The notes below the pieces were generated by a model. The model saw nothing but the letters and a program-made list of their open reading frames with translations. It searched no databases and was not told where the DNA came from. Of a stretch of 64,000 nt of DNA, positions 1 to 8,513 are shown in pieces. Position 1 is the stretch's first letter; every line of letters starts with the position of its first letter. Both the position numbers and the translations under genes were made by a program. Source of the DNA: CBDFHJ01 sp965247635 (lineage in GTDB: Bacteria > Chloroflexota > Dehalococcoidia > Lucifugimonadales > Australimonadaceae); contig CBDFHJ010000010.1 in assembly GCA_965247635.1 (NCBI GenBank), positions 911,075 to 975,074 on the forward strand, read 5' to 3'.

Positions 1-463
1 GGGTGTCCAGCACGACGAGGAAGGCGACCCCGTAGATAACGATCCCCAGAAGGCGGCGAAGGATTGGGAAGACCCGGTCGTCGAACCCGGACGCCGTCCG
101 GGGCGCTATGGTCTGTAGGTACCAGTTGATGCCACCGGTGCCGGCATTGACCAGAGCGTGGCTTAGTACCAGCACCGCGAGGACCGTCCACGCCTTTGTA
201 AGCTCGTTCCGCCACTCCTCAAGGTCGGGAAGGGATGTCAGGGACAGGTAGCCCCCAAGCAAGGCGAGGAAGAGAACCACCGAGTTCCGCATCCCTCGGA
301 CGAGCTGGATGGCCGCGCCTGCGGGAGATCGTCGCTGAATGCGTCTGATGACGAACCCCAGAATGATATGCAGGACCCCCGCGGCGATCACGAAAAGGGC
401 GAAGATGCCCACGGCTAAGAGGGGCCGGAAAAGGTCACTATCCGTGATGTTGTCGTACCACAT
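1..463 (-). CDS. MscS-like mechanosensitive channel, N-terminal part (runs off window)
   Basis: The minus strand is open from the window edge to an ATG at 463. GGAGG lies 7 bases upstream of this ATG; an ATG two codons earlier, at 469, sits too close to it. The visible ~154 residues start MWYDNITDSDLF, have hydrophobic stretches near residues 12-32, 60-75 and 90-105, and end with a segment (FDDRVFPILRRLLGIVIYG) like the last helices before the pore of MscS-type channels. The family releases solutes across the inner membrane on osmotic downshock. The pore and C-terminal beta domain lie outside the window, so the family call is an inference from the N-terminal pattern only. Confidence 0.6.
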   Translation of the reverse strand, partial: MWYDNITDSDLFRPLLAVGIFALFVIAAGVLHIILGFVIRRIQRRSPAGAAIQLVRGMRNSVVLFLALLGGYLSLTSLPDLEEWRNELTKAWTVLAVLVLSHALVNAGTGGINWYLQTIAPRTASGFDDRVFPILRRLLGIVIYGVAFLVVLDT

Positions 464-701
464 GCGCATGCCTCCGTGCCGCGAGATGCTCACCTTACGA
501 GGCCAGACCTCATTCCTGGCCCCTCACGCAGCTAGGGAGACGATACCCTTTTCGGGCTAGGCTTGCATTAGTAGACCGCCTGTGCAGTTCCTTACCTTGA
601 CCTGCGGTACCCCTAGGAGTACCTTCACGGTAACTAGAGAATCTCCGTAGCGTTTCGCTGCCGTTGGGATACATAACAGGACCCCGGATGGAGGCACCTA
701 T

Positions 702-2108
702 ATGGCACTGGACACTGCACTGCAGAGTGGAATCTGGAAAGGCGTGCCCCTGGTGGACAAGGAGAAGGGCTGGGTGAGCCGGGACATCTTCGTGGATAAA
801 GAGCTGTACGAGATCGAGCAGGAGCGGGTGTTCGCCCGCTGCTGGCTCTTCGTGGGGTTCGAGGACCAGGTGAAGAAGCCCGGCGACTACTTCGCCTCGC
901 GCATGGGCGAGGAGTCGGTGATCCTGAGCCGCGACCGGGACAACTCCATCCACGTGTTTCTGAACTCGTGCCGTCACCGGGGGATGAAGGTATGCCGGTA
1001 CGACGAGGGGAACACGCCGGTGTTCACGTGTCCATACCACGGGTGGAGCTACGCGGGGGACGGGTCGCTGGTGGGCGTACCCCGGTACAAGGACGCGTAC
1101 CGGGAGGAGCTGGACAAGAGCCAATGGGGGTTGGTTGAAGTCGCGCAGATGGAGAACTACCACGGCACCATCTGGGCCACGTGGGACCCGAAGGCGCCGT
1201 CGTTCCTGGACTACATCGGCGACAACGAGTACGGGCTGCGCATACATCTGGACCAGCCCGACGGCTCCCCGCCGGACTTCGAGGTGCTAGGGCTATACAA
1301 GTGGCTCTTCTCTTCCAACTGGAAGTTCGGAGCCGAGAACTTCCTGGGCGACGGCTACCACGGCCTGCCGACCCACCGGTCGGTGGACCTGGTCGGCATC
1401 AGCCCCACCGGAGGCCAGGGCCGGCACACCAGGAGCAACGCTCAAGGCTTCAGGGCCGGACTGGCCCGCTACGCCGGGTTTAGCCTGTCCCACCACGGCT
1501 CAGGCCGCCTGGGCGTATCGATGTCGTTGGAGGACCCTCCCTACATCGAGGGCTACCCAGGCGCGCCCATCGTGGAGGAGTACTTCAGAGAAGCCCACGA
1601 GCGTCGTAAGAAGAACCTGGGCAAGTTTGCGAGGGTACGCTCCGGCAACGGCAACGTGTTCCCCAACGCCACCCAGGGCACCTACCAGAGCATCTGTATC
1701 TGGCACCCGCATGGGCCCGACGTCACGGAGTGCTGGCGCTTCTACTTCGTGTACCACCACATGCCGCAGGAGGTGAAGGACCTGCTCCGGCACTACTTCA
1801 TGCGCTACGGCGGGCCGGTGGGCATGACCGAAGAGGACGACATGGAGAACTGGAACTACGCCCACAAGGCCAGCATGGGCACCATGGCCCGCCGGCATCC
1901 ATACAACTACGCCATGGGCGTTGGCCATGAGCAGCAGCGACACGCGGTGCTGGAAGAGTTCGGCCTGCCCCAGAACGGGACGATCACCGAGCGCACCCAG
2001 CCGATCCAGCCCTCCGAGCAGAACCAGCGCGGAGCGTACTACTTCTGGGGAGACCTGATGAGCTCCGAGAGTTGGGACGACCTGCGAGAAAAGGGGCTCT
2101 GGTCCTGA
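702..2108 (+). CDS. Rieske ring-hydroxylating oxygenase, alpha subunit, paralog 1
   Basis: A 468-residue Rieske non-heme iron oxygenase large subunit. The [2Fe-2S] ligands are C90/H92 and C110/H113 (C-x-H, 17 residues, C-x2-H). The mononuclear iron site is D217-x2-H220-x4-H225 after NWKFGAENFLG, with the third carboxylate probably D379 or D380 in EEDDMENW. Such enzymes put oxygen on aromatic or other hydrophobic substrates using electrons from a ferredoxin or reductase. No beta subunit, ferredoxin or reductase gene is nearby, so partners must be encoded elsewhere or the enzyme is alpha-only. The start follows GGAGGCACCTAT. It is the first of three tandem paralogs. Substrate unknown. Confidence 0.9.
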   Translation: MALDTALQSGIWKGVPLVDKEKGWVSRDIFVDKELYEIEQERVFARCWLFVGFEDQVKKPGDYFASRMGEESVILSRDRDNSIHVFLNSCRHRGMKVCRYDEGNTPVFTCPYHGWSYAGDGSLVGVPRYKDAYREELDKSQWGLVEVAQMENYHGTIWATWDPKAPSFLDYIGDNEYGLRIHLDQPDGSPPDFEVLGLYKWLFSSNWKFGAENFLGDGYHGLPTHRSVDLVGISPTGGQGRHTRSNAQGFRAGLARYAGFSLSHHGSGRLGVSMSLEDPPYIEGYPGAPIVEEYFREAHERRKKNLGKFARVRSGNGNVFPNATQGTYQSICIWHPHGPDVTECWRFYFVYHHMPQEVKDLLRHYFMRYGGPVGMTEEDDMENWNYAHKASMGTMARRHPYNYAMGVGHEQQRHAVLEEFGLPQNGTITERTQPIQPSEQNQRGAYYFWGDLMSSESWDDLREKGLWS

Positions 2109-2140
2109 AGGCCAACTAGAGCTTAGTCCACAAAGTTACT

Positions 2141-2214
2141 GTCATTCTGAGACCCCGACTTATCGGGGACGAAGAATCTCTCACCGAGAGACCCTTCGCT
2201 GTTCTCAGGGTGAC
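2141..2214. repeat. Small interspersed hairpin repeat (MITE/REP-like)
   Basis: About 74 bases in the gap between two oxygenase genes. The ends are imperfect inverted repeats (GTCATTCTGAG at 2141-2151, CTCAGGGTGAC at 2204-2214). Inside is a perfect hairpin, CCCCGA-CTTA-TCGGGG, at 2153-2168. The end sequence, TGTCATTCTGAG, recalls short interspersed repeats seen in many draft bacterial genomes. It has no coding capacity. Confidence 0.55.
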
Positions 2215-2272
2215 AAAGAGATAAAATGTATTTCCCGGACAGACCATTAGACCTGCCCAAGGAGGCACTTCC

Positions 2273-3661
2273 ATGACGCTGGACATTAGGCAGTGGCACG
2301 GCCAGGAGTTGGTGGACCGGGGAAAGGGCCTGGTCAGTCGCGACACCTTCGTTGATCCGGACCTGTACGAGTTAGAGAAGGAGCGGGTCTTCGCCCGCTG
2401 CTGGCTCTTCGTGGGGTTCGAGGACCAGGTGCGCAAGCCGGGCGACTACTTCGTCTCGCGCATGGGGGAGGAGTCGGTGATCCTGAGCCGGGACCGGGAC
2501 AACACGATTCACGTGTTTTTGAACTCATGCCGGCACCGGGGGATGAAGGTGTGCCGGTACGACGAGGGAAACACGCCGGTGTTCACGTGTCCGTACCACG
2601 GGTGGAGCTACGCGGGCGATGGGTCGCTGGTAGGCGTGCCGCGGTACAAGGACGCGTACCGGGAGGAGCTGGACAAGAGCCAATGGGGGTTGGTGGAGGT
2701 CGCGCAGCTGGCCAACTACAAGGGCACCATCTGGGCCACGTGGGACCCCAAGGCGCCATCGTTCCTGGAGTATATCGGCGACAACGAGTACGGCTTGGGC
2801 TTATGGCTGGACAAACCCGACGGGACCGATGCCGACATCGAGGTCCTTGGGCTTTTGAAATGGCTGTTCTCGTCCAACTGGAAGTTTGGGGCCGAGAACT
2901 TCCTGGGCGACGGCTACCACGGGACGCCGACGCACCATTCGGTGGAGATCGTGGGCATCAACCCGGGCGGCGGCCAGAGCCGGATGACCACCGCAACCCG
3001 CAGGAGCTTTGAGCTTTCCACCCGGCTCCAGGTGACCCACCACGGCTCGGGGCGCCTGGGAGTGGGGTTCTCACCGGAGGACTTCCCGTATATCCCCGCC
3101 TACCCAAACCAGCCGCCAGCGGTGGAGGAGTACTACCAGCAGACGCATGAGCATCGCAAGGAGGTGATGGGCAAGCGGTGGCGGGCGACGGCGGGCAATG
3201 GCAACATCTTCCCGAACGGGACTCAAGGGACTGGCAACAGCATGTGTGTCTGGCACCCCGCCGGGCCGGATTGGACCGAATGCTGGCGGTGGTACTGGGT
3301 GCACCGCGACATGCCTCAGGAGGTGAAGGACATGCTGCGGCACTACTACATGCGCTACGGCGGCCCCGCGGGCCTCACCGAGTCGGACGACATGGAGAAC
3401 TGGAACTACGCCCATAAGGCGAGCAAGGGCGCCATCGCGCGACGCTACCCCTACGAGTACTCCATGGGGATGAGCAGGGAGCGGAAAGGCCACCCGATAC
3501 TCGAGGAGTTCGGGTTCCCTCAGAACGCGAACGTCGTCGAGTCGGGGACCGGTCTTCGCGCACCGTCGGAGCAGAACCAGCGCGGCGCGTACAACTTCTG
3601 GCTCCAGATGATGGAGGCCGAGAGTTGGGACGACCTGCGTGAGAAAGGCCAGTGGCAGTAA
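2273..3661 (+). CDS. Rieske ring-hydroxylating oxygenase, alpha subunit, paralog 2
   Basis: A 462-residue paralog of the preceding gene. Rieske ligands are C86/H88 and C106/H109, and the catalytic iron motif D-G-Y-H-G-T-P-T-H follows NWKFGAENFLG. The acidic ESDDMENW segment carries the third iron ligand. GGAGG precedes the ATG. Residues ~35-150 match the other three paralogs almost residue for residue and also closely in synonymous positions. The middle (about residues 235-330) and the tail are diverged, as expected if substrate pockets differ while the electron-accepting domain is kept the same. Substrate unknown; no small subunit adjacent. Confidence 0.9.
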   Translation: MTLDIRQWHGQELVDRGKGLVSRDTFVDPDLYELEKERVFARCWLFVGFEDQVRKPGDYFVSRMGEESVILSRDRDNTIHVFLNSCRHRGMKVCRYDEGNTPVFTCPYHGWSYAGDGSLVGVPRYKDAYREELDKSQWGLVEVAQLANYKGTIWATWDPKAPSFLEYIGDNEYGLGLWLDKPDGTDADIEVLGLLKWLFSSNWKFGAENFLGDGYHGTPTHHSVEIVGINPGGGQSRMTTATRRSFELSTRLQVTHHGSGRLGVGFSPEDFPYIPAYPNQPPAVEEYYQQTHEHRKEVMGKRWRATAGNGNIFPNGTQGTGNSMCVWHPAGPDWTECWRWYWVHRDMPQEVKDMLRHYYMRYGGPAGLTESDDMENWNYAHKASKGAIARRYPYEYSMGMSRERKGHPILEEFGFPQNANVVESGTGLRAPSEQNQRGAYNFWLQMMEAESWDDLREKGQWQ

Positions 3662-3684
3662 GCTCCGAAGCATAGGTGTGCCTC

Positions 3685-3718
3685 AGAAGCCTCCGGGCAG
3701 CCGTGCTCGGAGGCTTCT
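3685..3718 (+). terminator. Hairpin terminator after oxygenase paralog 2
   Basis: Perfect 11-bp stem AGAAGCCTCCG (3685-3695) / CGGAGGCTTCT (3708-3718) with a 12-base loop, starting 24 bases after the stop codon. The following U-run is weak (TCATT), so termination strength is uncertain. Confidence 0.6.
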
Positions 3719-3883
3719 TCATTGAGGTCGCTCCCGCGCGCCATCCCTTGTATGCATGGCCTGGCGCCGCACGTTGCCCGCTTGACACCGTGACGGGGTA
3801 GGCGTACGTTCCACGCAATCAAACGTTGAGTAGCCCCGACCGGTCGGGGCGCTGAGACTGCTACCAAGACAGGAGGCATATCA

Positions 3884-5275
3884 ATGGCACTGGACATCCG
3901 AGGCCTGAGCGCGAGTCAGCTCATCGATAGAGAGAATGGCCTGGTCAGTCGCGACATCTTCGTGGACCAAGAGCTCTACGAGATCGAGAAGGAGCGGGTG
4001 TTCGCCCGCTGTTGGCTCTTCGTGGGGTTCGAGGACCAGGTGAAGAAGCCGGGCGACTACTTCGTCTCGCGCATGGGGGAGGAGTCGGTGATCCTGAGCC
4101 GCGACCGCGACAACACGATTCACGTGTTCCTGAACTCGTGCCGCCACCGGGGGATGAAGGTATGCCGGTACGACGAGGGGAACACGCCGGTGTTCACGTG
4201 TCCGTACCACGGGTGGAGCTATGCGGGTGACGGATCGCTGGTAGGCGTTCCTCGCTACAAGGACGCGTATCGGGAGGAGCTGGACAAGAGCCAGTGGGGG
4301 CTGGTCGAGGTGGCGCAGATGGAGAACTACAAGGGCAGCATCTGGGCCACGTGGGACCCGAAAGCACCGTCGTTCCTGGAGTACATCGGCGACAACGAGC
4401 CAGGGCTGTCCCTCTGGATGGCCAAGCCAGACGGGTCCGACCCAGACTTTGAGGTGCTTGGTCTCCTCAAATGGCTCTTTTCGTCCAACTGGAAGTTCGG
4501 GGCCGAGAACTTCCTGGGCGACAACTACCACGGGACCACCACGCATCACTCGGTCCAGTTGGTCGGCATCAACCCTGGAGGCGGCCAAGGCCGGAGCAAC
4601 GCCAATCTGCAGGTCCAGTTTCAGGAATCGAGCAGGTTCGACCTTTCCCATCACGGTTCTGGCCGCCTCAGCCAGTCTATCCTTCCTGGAGACGTAGATG
4701 TCGGGTATTCCCCCGCCTGGGGCAACCGGCCTAAGGTGGAGGCGTACTATCAGGAATCGTACGAACGGCGCAAGCAGCTCATGGGCAAGCACTGGCGGCT
4801 GCGGGCCGGCAACGGCAATATTTTCCCCAACGGCACCCAGGGCACCCACATGAGCATGTGCGTGTGGCACCCTCACGGGCCCGATGTCACCGAGTGCTGG
4901 CGTTGGTACTTCGTCCACCGGGACATGCCCCAGGAGGTAAAAGACGTACTCCGGCACTACTACATGCGCTACGGCGGTCCGTCGGGCCTCACCGAAGAGG
5001 ACGACATGGAGAACTGGAACTACGCCCACAAGGCCAGCAAGGGCGTCATCGCCCGCCGCTATCCGTACCACTACGCCATGGGTATGGGCCGAGTGCGGCA
5101 GGGACATCCGATGTTCAAGGAGTTCGGCCTGCCAGAGAACGCGATGCTCACGGAGTACGAGCGGGGGAGAATGCAGCCGTCGGAGCAGAACCAACGAGGT
5201 GCGTACTACTTCTGGGCCGACCTCATGGACGCGGAGAGCTGGGACGACCTGCGCGAGAAGGGGGTTTGGCCGTAG
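3884..5275 (+). CDS. Rieske ring-hydroxylating oxygenase, alpha subunit, paralog 3
   Basis: A 463-residue paralog with C86/H88, C106/H109 Rieske ligands and the iron motif D-N-Y-H-G-T-T-T-H. Relative to paralogs 1 and 2 the bridging motif is GDNYH rather than GDGYH. The third ligand is in EEDDMENW. It has its own AGGAGG site and is bounded by terminators on both sides, so the three tandem genes may be transcribed separately. The middle of the protein (about 240-330) is unlike the other copies. A 437-codon open frame on the opposite strand is a composition shadow. Confidence 0.9.
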   Translation: MALDIRGLSASQLIDRENGLVSRDIFVDQELYEIEKERVFARCWLFVGFEDQVKKPGDYFVSRMGEESVILSRDRDNTIHVFLNSCRHRGMKVCRYDEGNTPVFTCPYHGWSYAGDGSLVGVPRYKDAYREELDKSQWGLVEVAQMENYKGSIWATWDPKAPSFLEYIGDNEPGLSLWMAKPDGSDPDFEVLGLLKWLFSSNWKFGAENFLGDNYHGTTTHHSVQLVGINPGGGQGRSNANLQVQFQESSRFDLSHHGSGRLSQSILPGDVDVGYSPAWGNRPKVEAYYQESYERRKQLMGKHWRLRAGNGNIFPNGTQGTHMSMCVWHPHGPDVTECWRWYFVHRDMPQEVKDVLRHYYMRYGGPSGLTEEDDMENWNYAHKASKGVIARRYPYHYAMGMGRVRQGHPMFKEFGLPENAMLTEYERGRMQPSEQNQRGAYYFWADLMDAESWDDLREKGVWP

Positions 5276-5305
5276 CCATCCCTGAAGCCTAGCACGCTAA
5301 GGACC

Positions 5306-5342
5306 ACGAAAAGCCCTACCGGTAAGCGGTAGGGCTTTTCGT
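5306..5342 (+). terminator. Strong hairpin terminator after oxygenase paralog 3
   Basis: Perfect 16-bp stem: ACGAAAAGCCCTACCG at 5306-5321 and its reverse complement at 5327-5342, with loop GTAAG. The A-rich start and T-rich end make it work on either strand. It starts 31 bases after the oxygenase stop codon. Confidence 0.85.
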
Positions 5343-5360
5343 ATGAGGTGTGGCTCTAGC

Positions 5361-5505
5361 GGGCTGATGAAAAAGGGGAGTGCAGAGGGGCGGAGCCCCT
5401 TTGCCGGGAGTCTGAGGGTGTCCCTCAGATATAAATTCATCCCCCTTCCTGGCCAGGAAGGGGGTCAGGGGGATGGTCGAAAGGGCTTTTCAGCACCCTG
5501 CTAGT
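5361..5505. repeat. Compound hairpin repeat element (MITE-like)
   Basis: About 145 bases holding three perfect hairpins in a row: AGGGGC-GGA-GCCCCT (5386-5400), CTGAGGG-TGT-CCCTCAG (5412-5428), and a 24-bp perfect palindrome at 5441-5464 (half-site CCCCCTTCCTGG). The ends are loosely inverted (GGCTGATGAAAAAGGG near 5362, GGGCTTTTCAGCACCC near 5483). There is no open frame. The structure suggests a mobile structured repeat. Its right end reaches the stop codon of the HAD gene. Confidence 0.6.
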
Positions 5506-6226
5506 AAGCGCTAGTATCGAGTTCCAGACCCAGGACCGGCGCAAGGTCGGCTACGTGGTCTACCTCGTAGTCGGGTGGCGGTTCGCTCTCCGGCCACGTC
5601 CTGCTGCGCCTGACCCAAGCCGTCGCTAGGCCAACCAGACGAGCGCCTACAACGCCAGCGACCGGATTGTCGCCGACGAAGAGGACATCTCGATTGGCCG
5701 CTAGCCCGAGGCGACGGAGTGCCTCTAGGAAAATCTCTGGGTCCGGTTTCCAATGCCCGATTTCCGCCGATACGACCACACAGCTCGGTAGGCCATCTAA
5801 GCCAAGCGCGGGCAATTTGGCGCGCTGGTCTGGGTTGCCATTCGTCACGATTCCCCAAGGGATGCCCGCCTTGGTCAGCGCGCGTACGAGCTGCTGGACT
5901 CTGGGGTCGGGAGCGTACGAGTCCAGATAGTGGTTGGAATACCAGGAGACGAGCTCATCGAAGCTGCGGGAGATGCCCGGCCACTCGTTTAGCACCTGCT
6001 CCATGAGCAGGTTTCTACCCGAAAGACCGTCCTTATCGAACTCGATTAGTTTTGAGACAGCTGCTTCTTTGGGCGCAGCGGCTCGTATTGCCGGCTCTGA
6101 GTCGTAAAAGGCGCTGGCGGTGCGACGAAACGCCCCTGCTCGGTCGGCAAGCGTGTTATCGAGATCGAACAGGACGCCACGGTATGGCGCCGTGATGCTG
6201 CTAGGACTTGCGGTATCCGGACTCAT
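5501..6226 (-). CDS. HAD-superfamily hydrolase (subfamily IA-like)
   Basis: A 241-residue haloacid-dehalogenase-like hydrolase. Motif I is DLDNT (D21, D23), motif II the TNG near residue 128, motif III the lysine in HWKPDPEIF, and motif IV is VGDNPVAG. In motif IV the usual second aspartate of GDxxxxD is a glycine. Members are mostly phosphatases of small phosphorylated metabolites. It begins 6 bases after the kinase gene, so the two form an operon. The pairing suggests turnover of the same phosphorylated compound, which is an inference. Confidence 0.82.
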   Translation of the reverse strand: MSPDTASPSSITAPYRGVLFDLDNTLADRAGAFRRTASAFYDSEPAIRAAAPKEAAVSKLIEFDKDGLSGRNLLMEQVLNEWPGISRSFDELVSWYSNHYLDSYAPDPRVQQLVRALTKAGIPWGIVTNGNPDQRAKLPALGLDGLPSCVVVSAEIGHWKPDPEIFLEALRRLGLAANRDVLFVGDNPVAGVVGARLVGLATAWVRRSRTWPESEPPPDYEVDHVADLAPVLGLELDTSAY

Positions 6227-6232
6227 CGTTGG

Positions 6233-6817
6233 TTAGCCGCCCGCAATGACCAAGTCGCAGCGCTTTTTGGGACTGAAGTAACGGACGTACCACTCCTCTG
6301 CTGCACGCCATTGGCTGACCCACACCGTGTCTTCATTCTTACGTCCTTCGATCCTGCTAGTACGGACCGATCGTGGAGTGCCCACAAAGACGGTCGCGTC
6401 GAAGGCGTGCTGAAGCTCCGGGCGGACTGCATACACGCCTTCTACCAATATGACCCCATGAGGCTCGACCATCGTTCGCGCTGCGGGCGACCCGTGAGAC
6501 CAGTCAAACCGATCGTATGAGGCGGTCTCCCCTCGGCGGAGCTTATCGAGCACGTGGTGCAGCAAGCGTTCCCAGTCGAAATAGCGGTGATAGCCTTCGC
6601 GGGCGCTGAATGACGCCATCGCTTCCGTCGAGAACTCCCGGTAAAAGTCGTCGAGGTGGATGATGGGAGCATCCTGGCAATCCTGAGCGATTTGACGAGC
6701 AAGTGTTGACTTGCCCGCCGCAGTTAGCCCATCAATACCGATGAGCGTGGGACCCGCGGTGCGACTGGCAGGCTTAACCAGGTTAACCACTGACACGACC
6801 GTAGCCGAGTCGAACAT
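6233..6817 (-). CDS. Uridine kinase-like P-loop kinase
   Basis: A 194-residue P-loop phosphotransferase. Walker A is GLTAAGKST near residues 29-37. The acidic pair in IIHLDDFYRE and the later VILVEGVYA (Walker B-like) fit the uridine kinase / phosphoribulokinase fold. Length matches small kinases of this family. It is the first gene of a two-gene minus-strand operon with the HAD hydrolase (6-base gap). The true substrate cannot be read from the sequence; uridine is a family default. Confidence 0.75.
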   Translation of the reverse strand: MFDSATVVSVVNLVKPASRTAGPTLIGIDGLTAAGKSTLARQIAQDCQDAPIIHLDDFYREFSTEAMASFSAREGYHRYFDWERLLHHVLDKLRRGETASYDRFDWSHGSPAARTMVEPHGVILVEGVYAVRPELQHAFDATVFVGTPRSVRTSRIEGRKNEDTVWVSQWRAAEEWYVRYFSPKKRCDLVIAGG

Positions 6818-6885
6818 TGACAGCTCAATCGTGGGCCTGATGCCGATTCGCCGTGTTGCAGAATTGCCGCCGGCAGGCAGTTGTG

Positions 6886-6930
6886 GTGGGCCTACGTGTA
6901 CTGTACTGCGAACTTTTCGGCTGGCCGTGA
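6886..6930 (-). repeat. Short copy of a dispersed coding fragment (PTRLDEIKN family)
   Basis: About 45 bases (TGGTGGGCCTACGTGTACTG onward) recur nearly exactly at 18039-18084. Read on the minus strand they encode SSQYSTRRPT, the start of a peptide that continues at the 18-kb copy and is also partly present near 58.4 kb. No full gene is present here. The function of the source gene is unknown. Confidence 0.5.
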
Positions 6931-7081
6931 GGCTGTGAACCTAGGTCAACAGCGATCCAGGCGAACTACGTACCGATACGTCAGCAGCCACGCTCTTCGG
7001 AATGAGCGAACGCTGACGAGTCGCCAGTCCGGGCATCCACCTTGAGGGTTACTGCACGCTGAATTTCTCCCCTTGATCCGA

Positions 7082-7483
7082 CTATGGATTGATAGTGCTG
7101 ACGCTCACTGATTGCTCGGTGTGCTTGTCGACGACGACCCGATCTCCAAGTGGCTCTTGAAGTTTGACCTCAACGGCATCTTGGCAGTCATCGCCACCTC
7201 GTAGAAAGGGATGGGAGGAGGCAACGACCTTAACCTGCACGTCGACATCCGTCTCCCGCAACAGCGAAACCCCCGGGGCCTTGTGGCAGGTGGGGGTAGT
7301 GAGTGTGAGAATGTCTGGGTACCACAAGAACCCTTCGACCACGCGCACTTCGCTGCGCAACGTGTATACGCCGAGGCCGAAGGACAACAAGGCCGCGAAA
7401 AGCAGCAACCCACTCACCGCAACCGCGACGATTAGGAGTCCTAGACGGCCGGATAAGAATCTTCTTGAGGCAGAACTGTTGGT
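7082..7483 (-). pseudogene. Membrane protein truncated at its 5' end by an IS3 element
   Basis: The open frame is in one piece from the IS boundary at 7483 to the stop at 7082 (about 133 residues). It has one clear membrane helix (LGLLIVAVAVSGLLLFAALL) followed by a soluble domain rich in beta-like segments. The apparent start codon lies inside the insertion sequence, so the true N-terminus is lost. No in-frame continuation was found on the far side of the IS. Family not recognised. Confidence 0.55.
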
Positions 7484-7526
7484 TGTTAGCAACCAGCAAA
7501 AGTGGGACACATTGGGAGCCGAGAGA

Positions 7527-8513
7527 TCAGGGGCTGGATGGAGGTCTGGCGAGCTCCCTGAGGGCCCTGTTGTAGCGTCGTCGCCGTTCGGTGGTTTGAG
7601 CCTTCACCTCCTTCCTGCGTTGTAGGATCTCTTGCCGTCTTCCCTTGAGCACGTCTGATGGTGTCACGTTGCCCAGAGCCTTGTGATAGCGCCGGTAGTT
7701 GTAGTAGCTGACGAAGGCCGCGATAGCAGCCTCAAGGTCGGCGGGCAACTCATAAGGCACCTGGTTGACGTCCCGTTTGATGGTCTGGTGGTAGCGCTCC
7801 AGCTTCCCGTTGGTCTGAGGGTGGAAAGGAGTTGCTAGGATGTGCTTGATGCCAACCATCCCCAGGTAGTCCCTGAATGCTCTTGAGACATAGCCTGGAC
7901 CGTTGTCACTCAGCAGCCTGGTGCGGTCTGTGACTGGAACTTGGTCCATGCTGGTCGTGTCCACAGCATCCTGGACCACCTCGATGAAGGAGTCGGCCGT
8001 CATATCTTGCTGAAGCCTGTGAGCCAGGATGAAGCGGGAGTAGTCGTCCATAACGGTGACCAGGTAGTAGTAGCCCCACCCAACCACCCTGAAGTATGAG
8101 GCATCGGTGGCCCACATCTGGTGAGGTCCTGTGGTCTTGAGGTGGTACTCCTTCCCCGCGGCCAACCGCATCTCAGGCCTCTTCACTAGGCCCTCCCTGC
8201 CCAGGATACGGTAGACGCTGGACTCTGAGACTGAGAAGCCCTGGTTGTCGGTGATCCCCGCGGCCAGCTGACGGCAGCTCAGCTCTGGCATCTCCCTGGC
8301 TGATAACAGGACTGAGCGTTCTTCCTGAATAGTAAGACGGTTCCATGGTGGCTGATCGCCTCCTGGTCGGTCCTCAAGTCCTTGTTGGTCTTGGCGTCTG
8401 AGCCACCGGTAGTAGGTGCTCTTAGGGATGCCCAGCTCTCTGAGGACCTTTCGCTTGGGGAGGGGAGACGAGGATACTTTGGTAACTACCTCTGCCTTCT
8501 CCGGGGCGCTCAT
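7527..8513 (-). CDS. IS3-family transposase OrfB (DDE integrase), copy A
   Basis: 328 residues. An N-terminal helix-turn-helix (RKVLRELGIPKSTYYRWL) is followed by an rve integrase core with the catalytic aspartates in WATDASYF and LLSDNGPG and the glutamate in TNGKLERYHQ. Its ATG overlaps the orfA stop (ATGA). The frame is also open upstream to the A7 run in orfA, so a -1 frameshift can make an OrfAB fusion, the normal active IS3 transposase. Confidence 0.93.
   Translation of the reverse strand: MSAPEKAEVVTKVSSSPLPKRKVLRELGIPKSTYYRWLRRQDQQGLEDRPGGDQPPWNRLTIQEERSVLLSAREMPELSCRQLAAGITDNQGFSVSESSVYRILGREGLVKRPEMRLAAGKEYHLKTTGPHQMWATDASYFRVVGWGYYYLVTVMDDYSRFILAHRLQQDMTADSFIEVVQDAVDTTSMDQVPVTDRTRLLSDNGPGYVSRAFRDYLGMVGIKHILATPFHPQTNGKLERYHQTIKRDVNQVPYELPADLEAAIAAFVSYYNYRRYHKALGNVTPSDVLKGRRQEILQRRKEVKAQTTERRRRYNRALRELARPPSSP

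Noticed and set aside
510..1247. 245-codon minus-strand frame at the start of oxygenase paralog 1
   Set aside because: Mostly antisense to a certain gene; same mirrored composition as the other antisense frames.
3881..5194. 437-codon open frame antisense to oxygenase paralog 3, and similar antisense frames opposite the other paralogs
   Set aside because: Periodic composition of a GC-rich gene on the other strand; peptides are Val/Leu/His/Arg-rich repeats mirroring the sense codons and no ribosome site is present.
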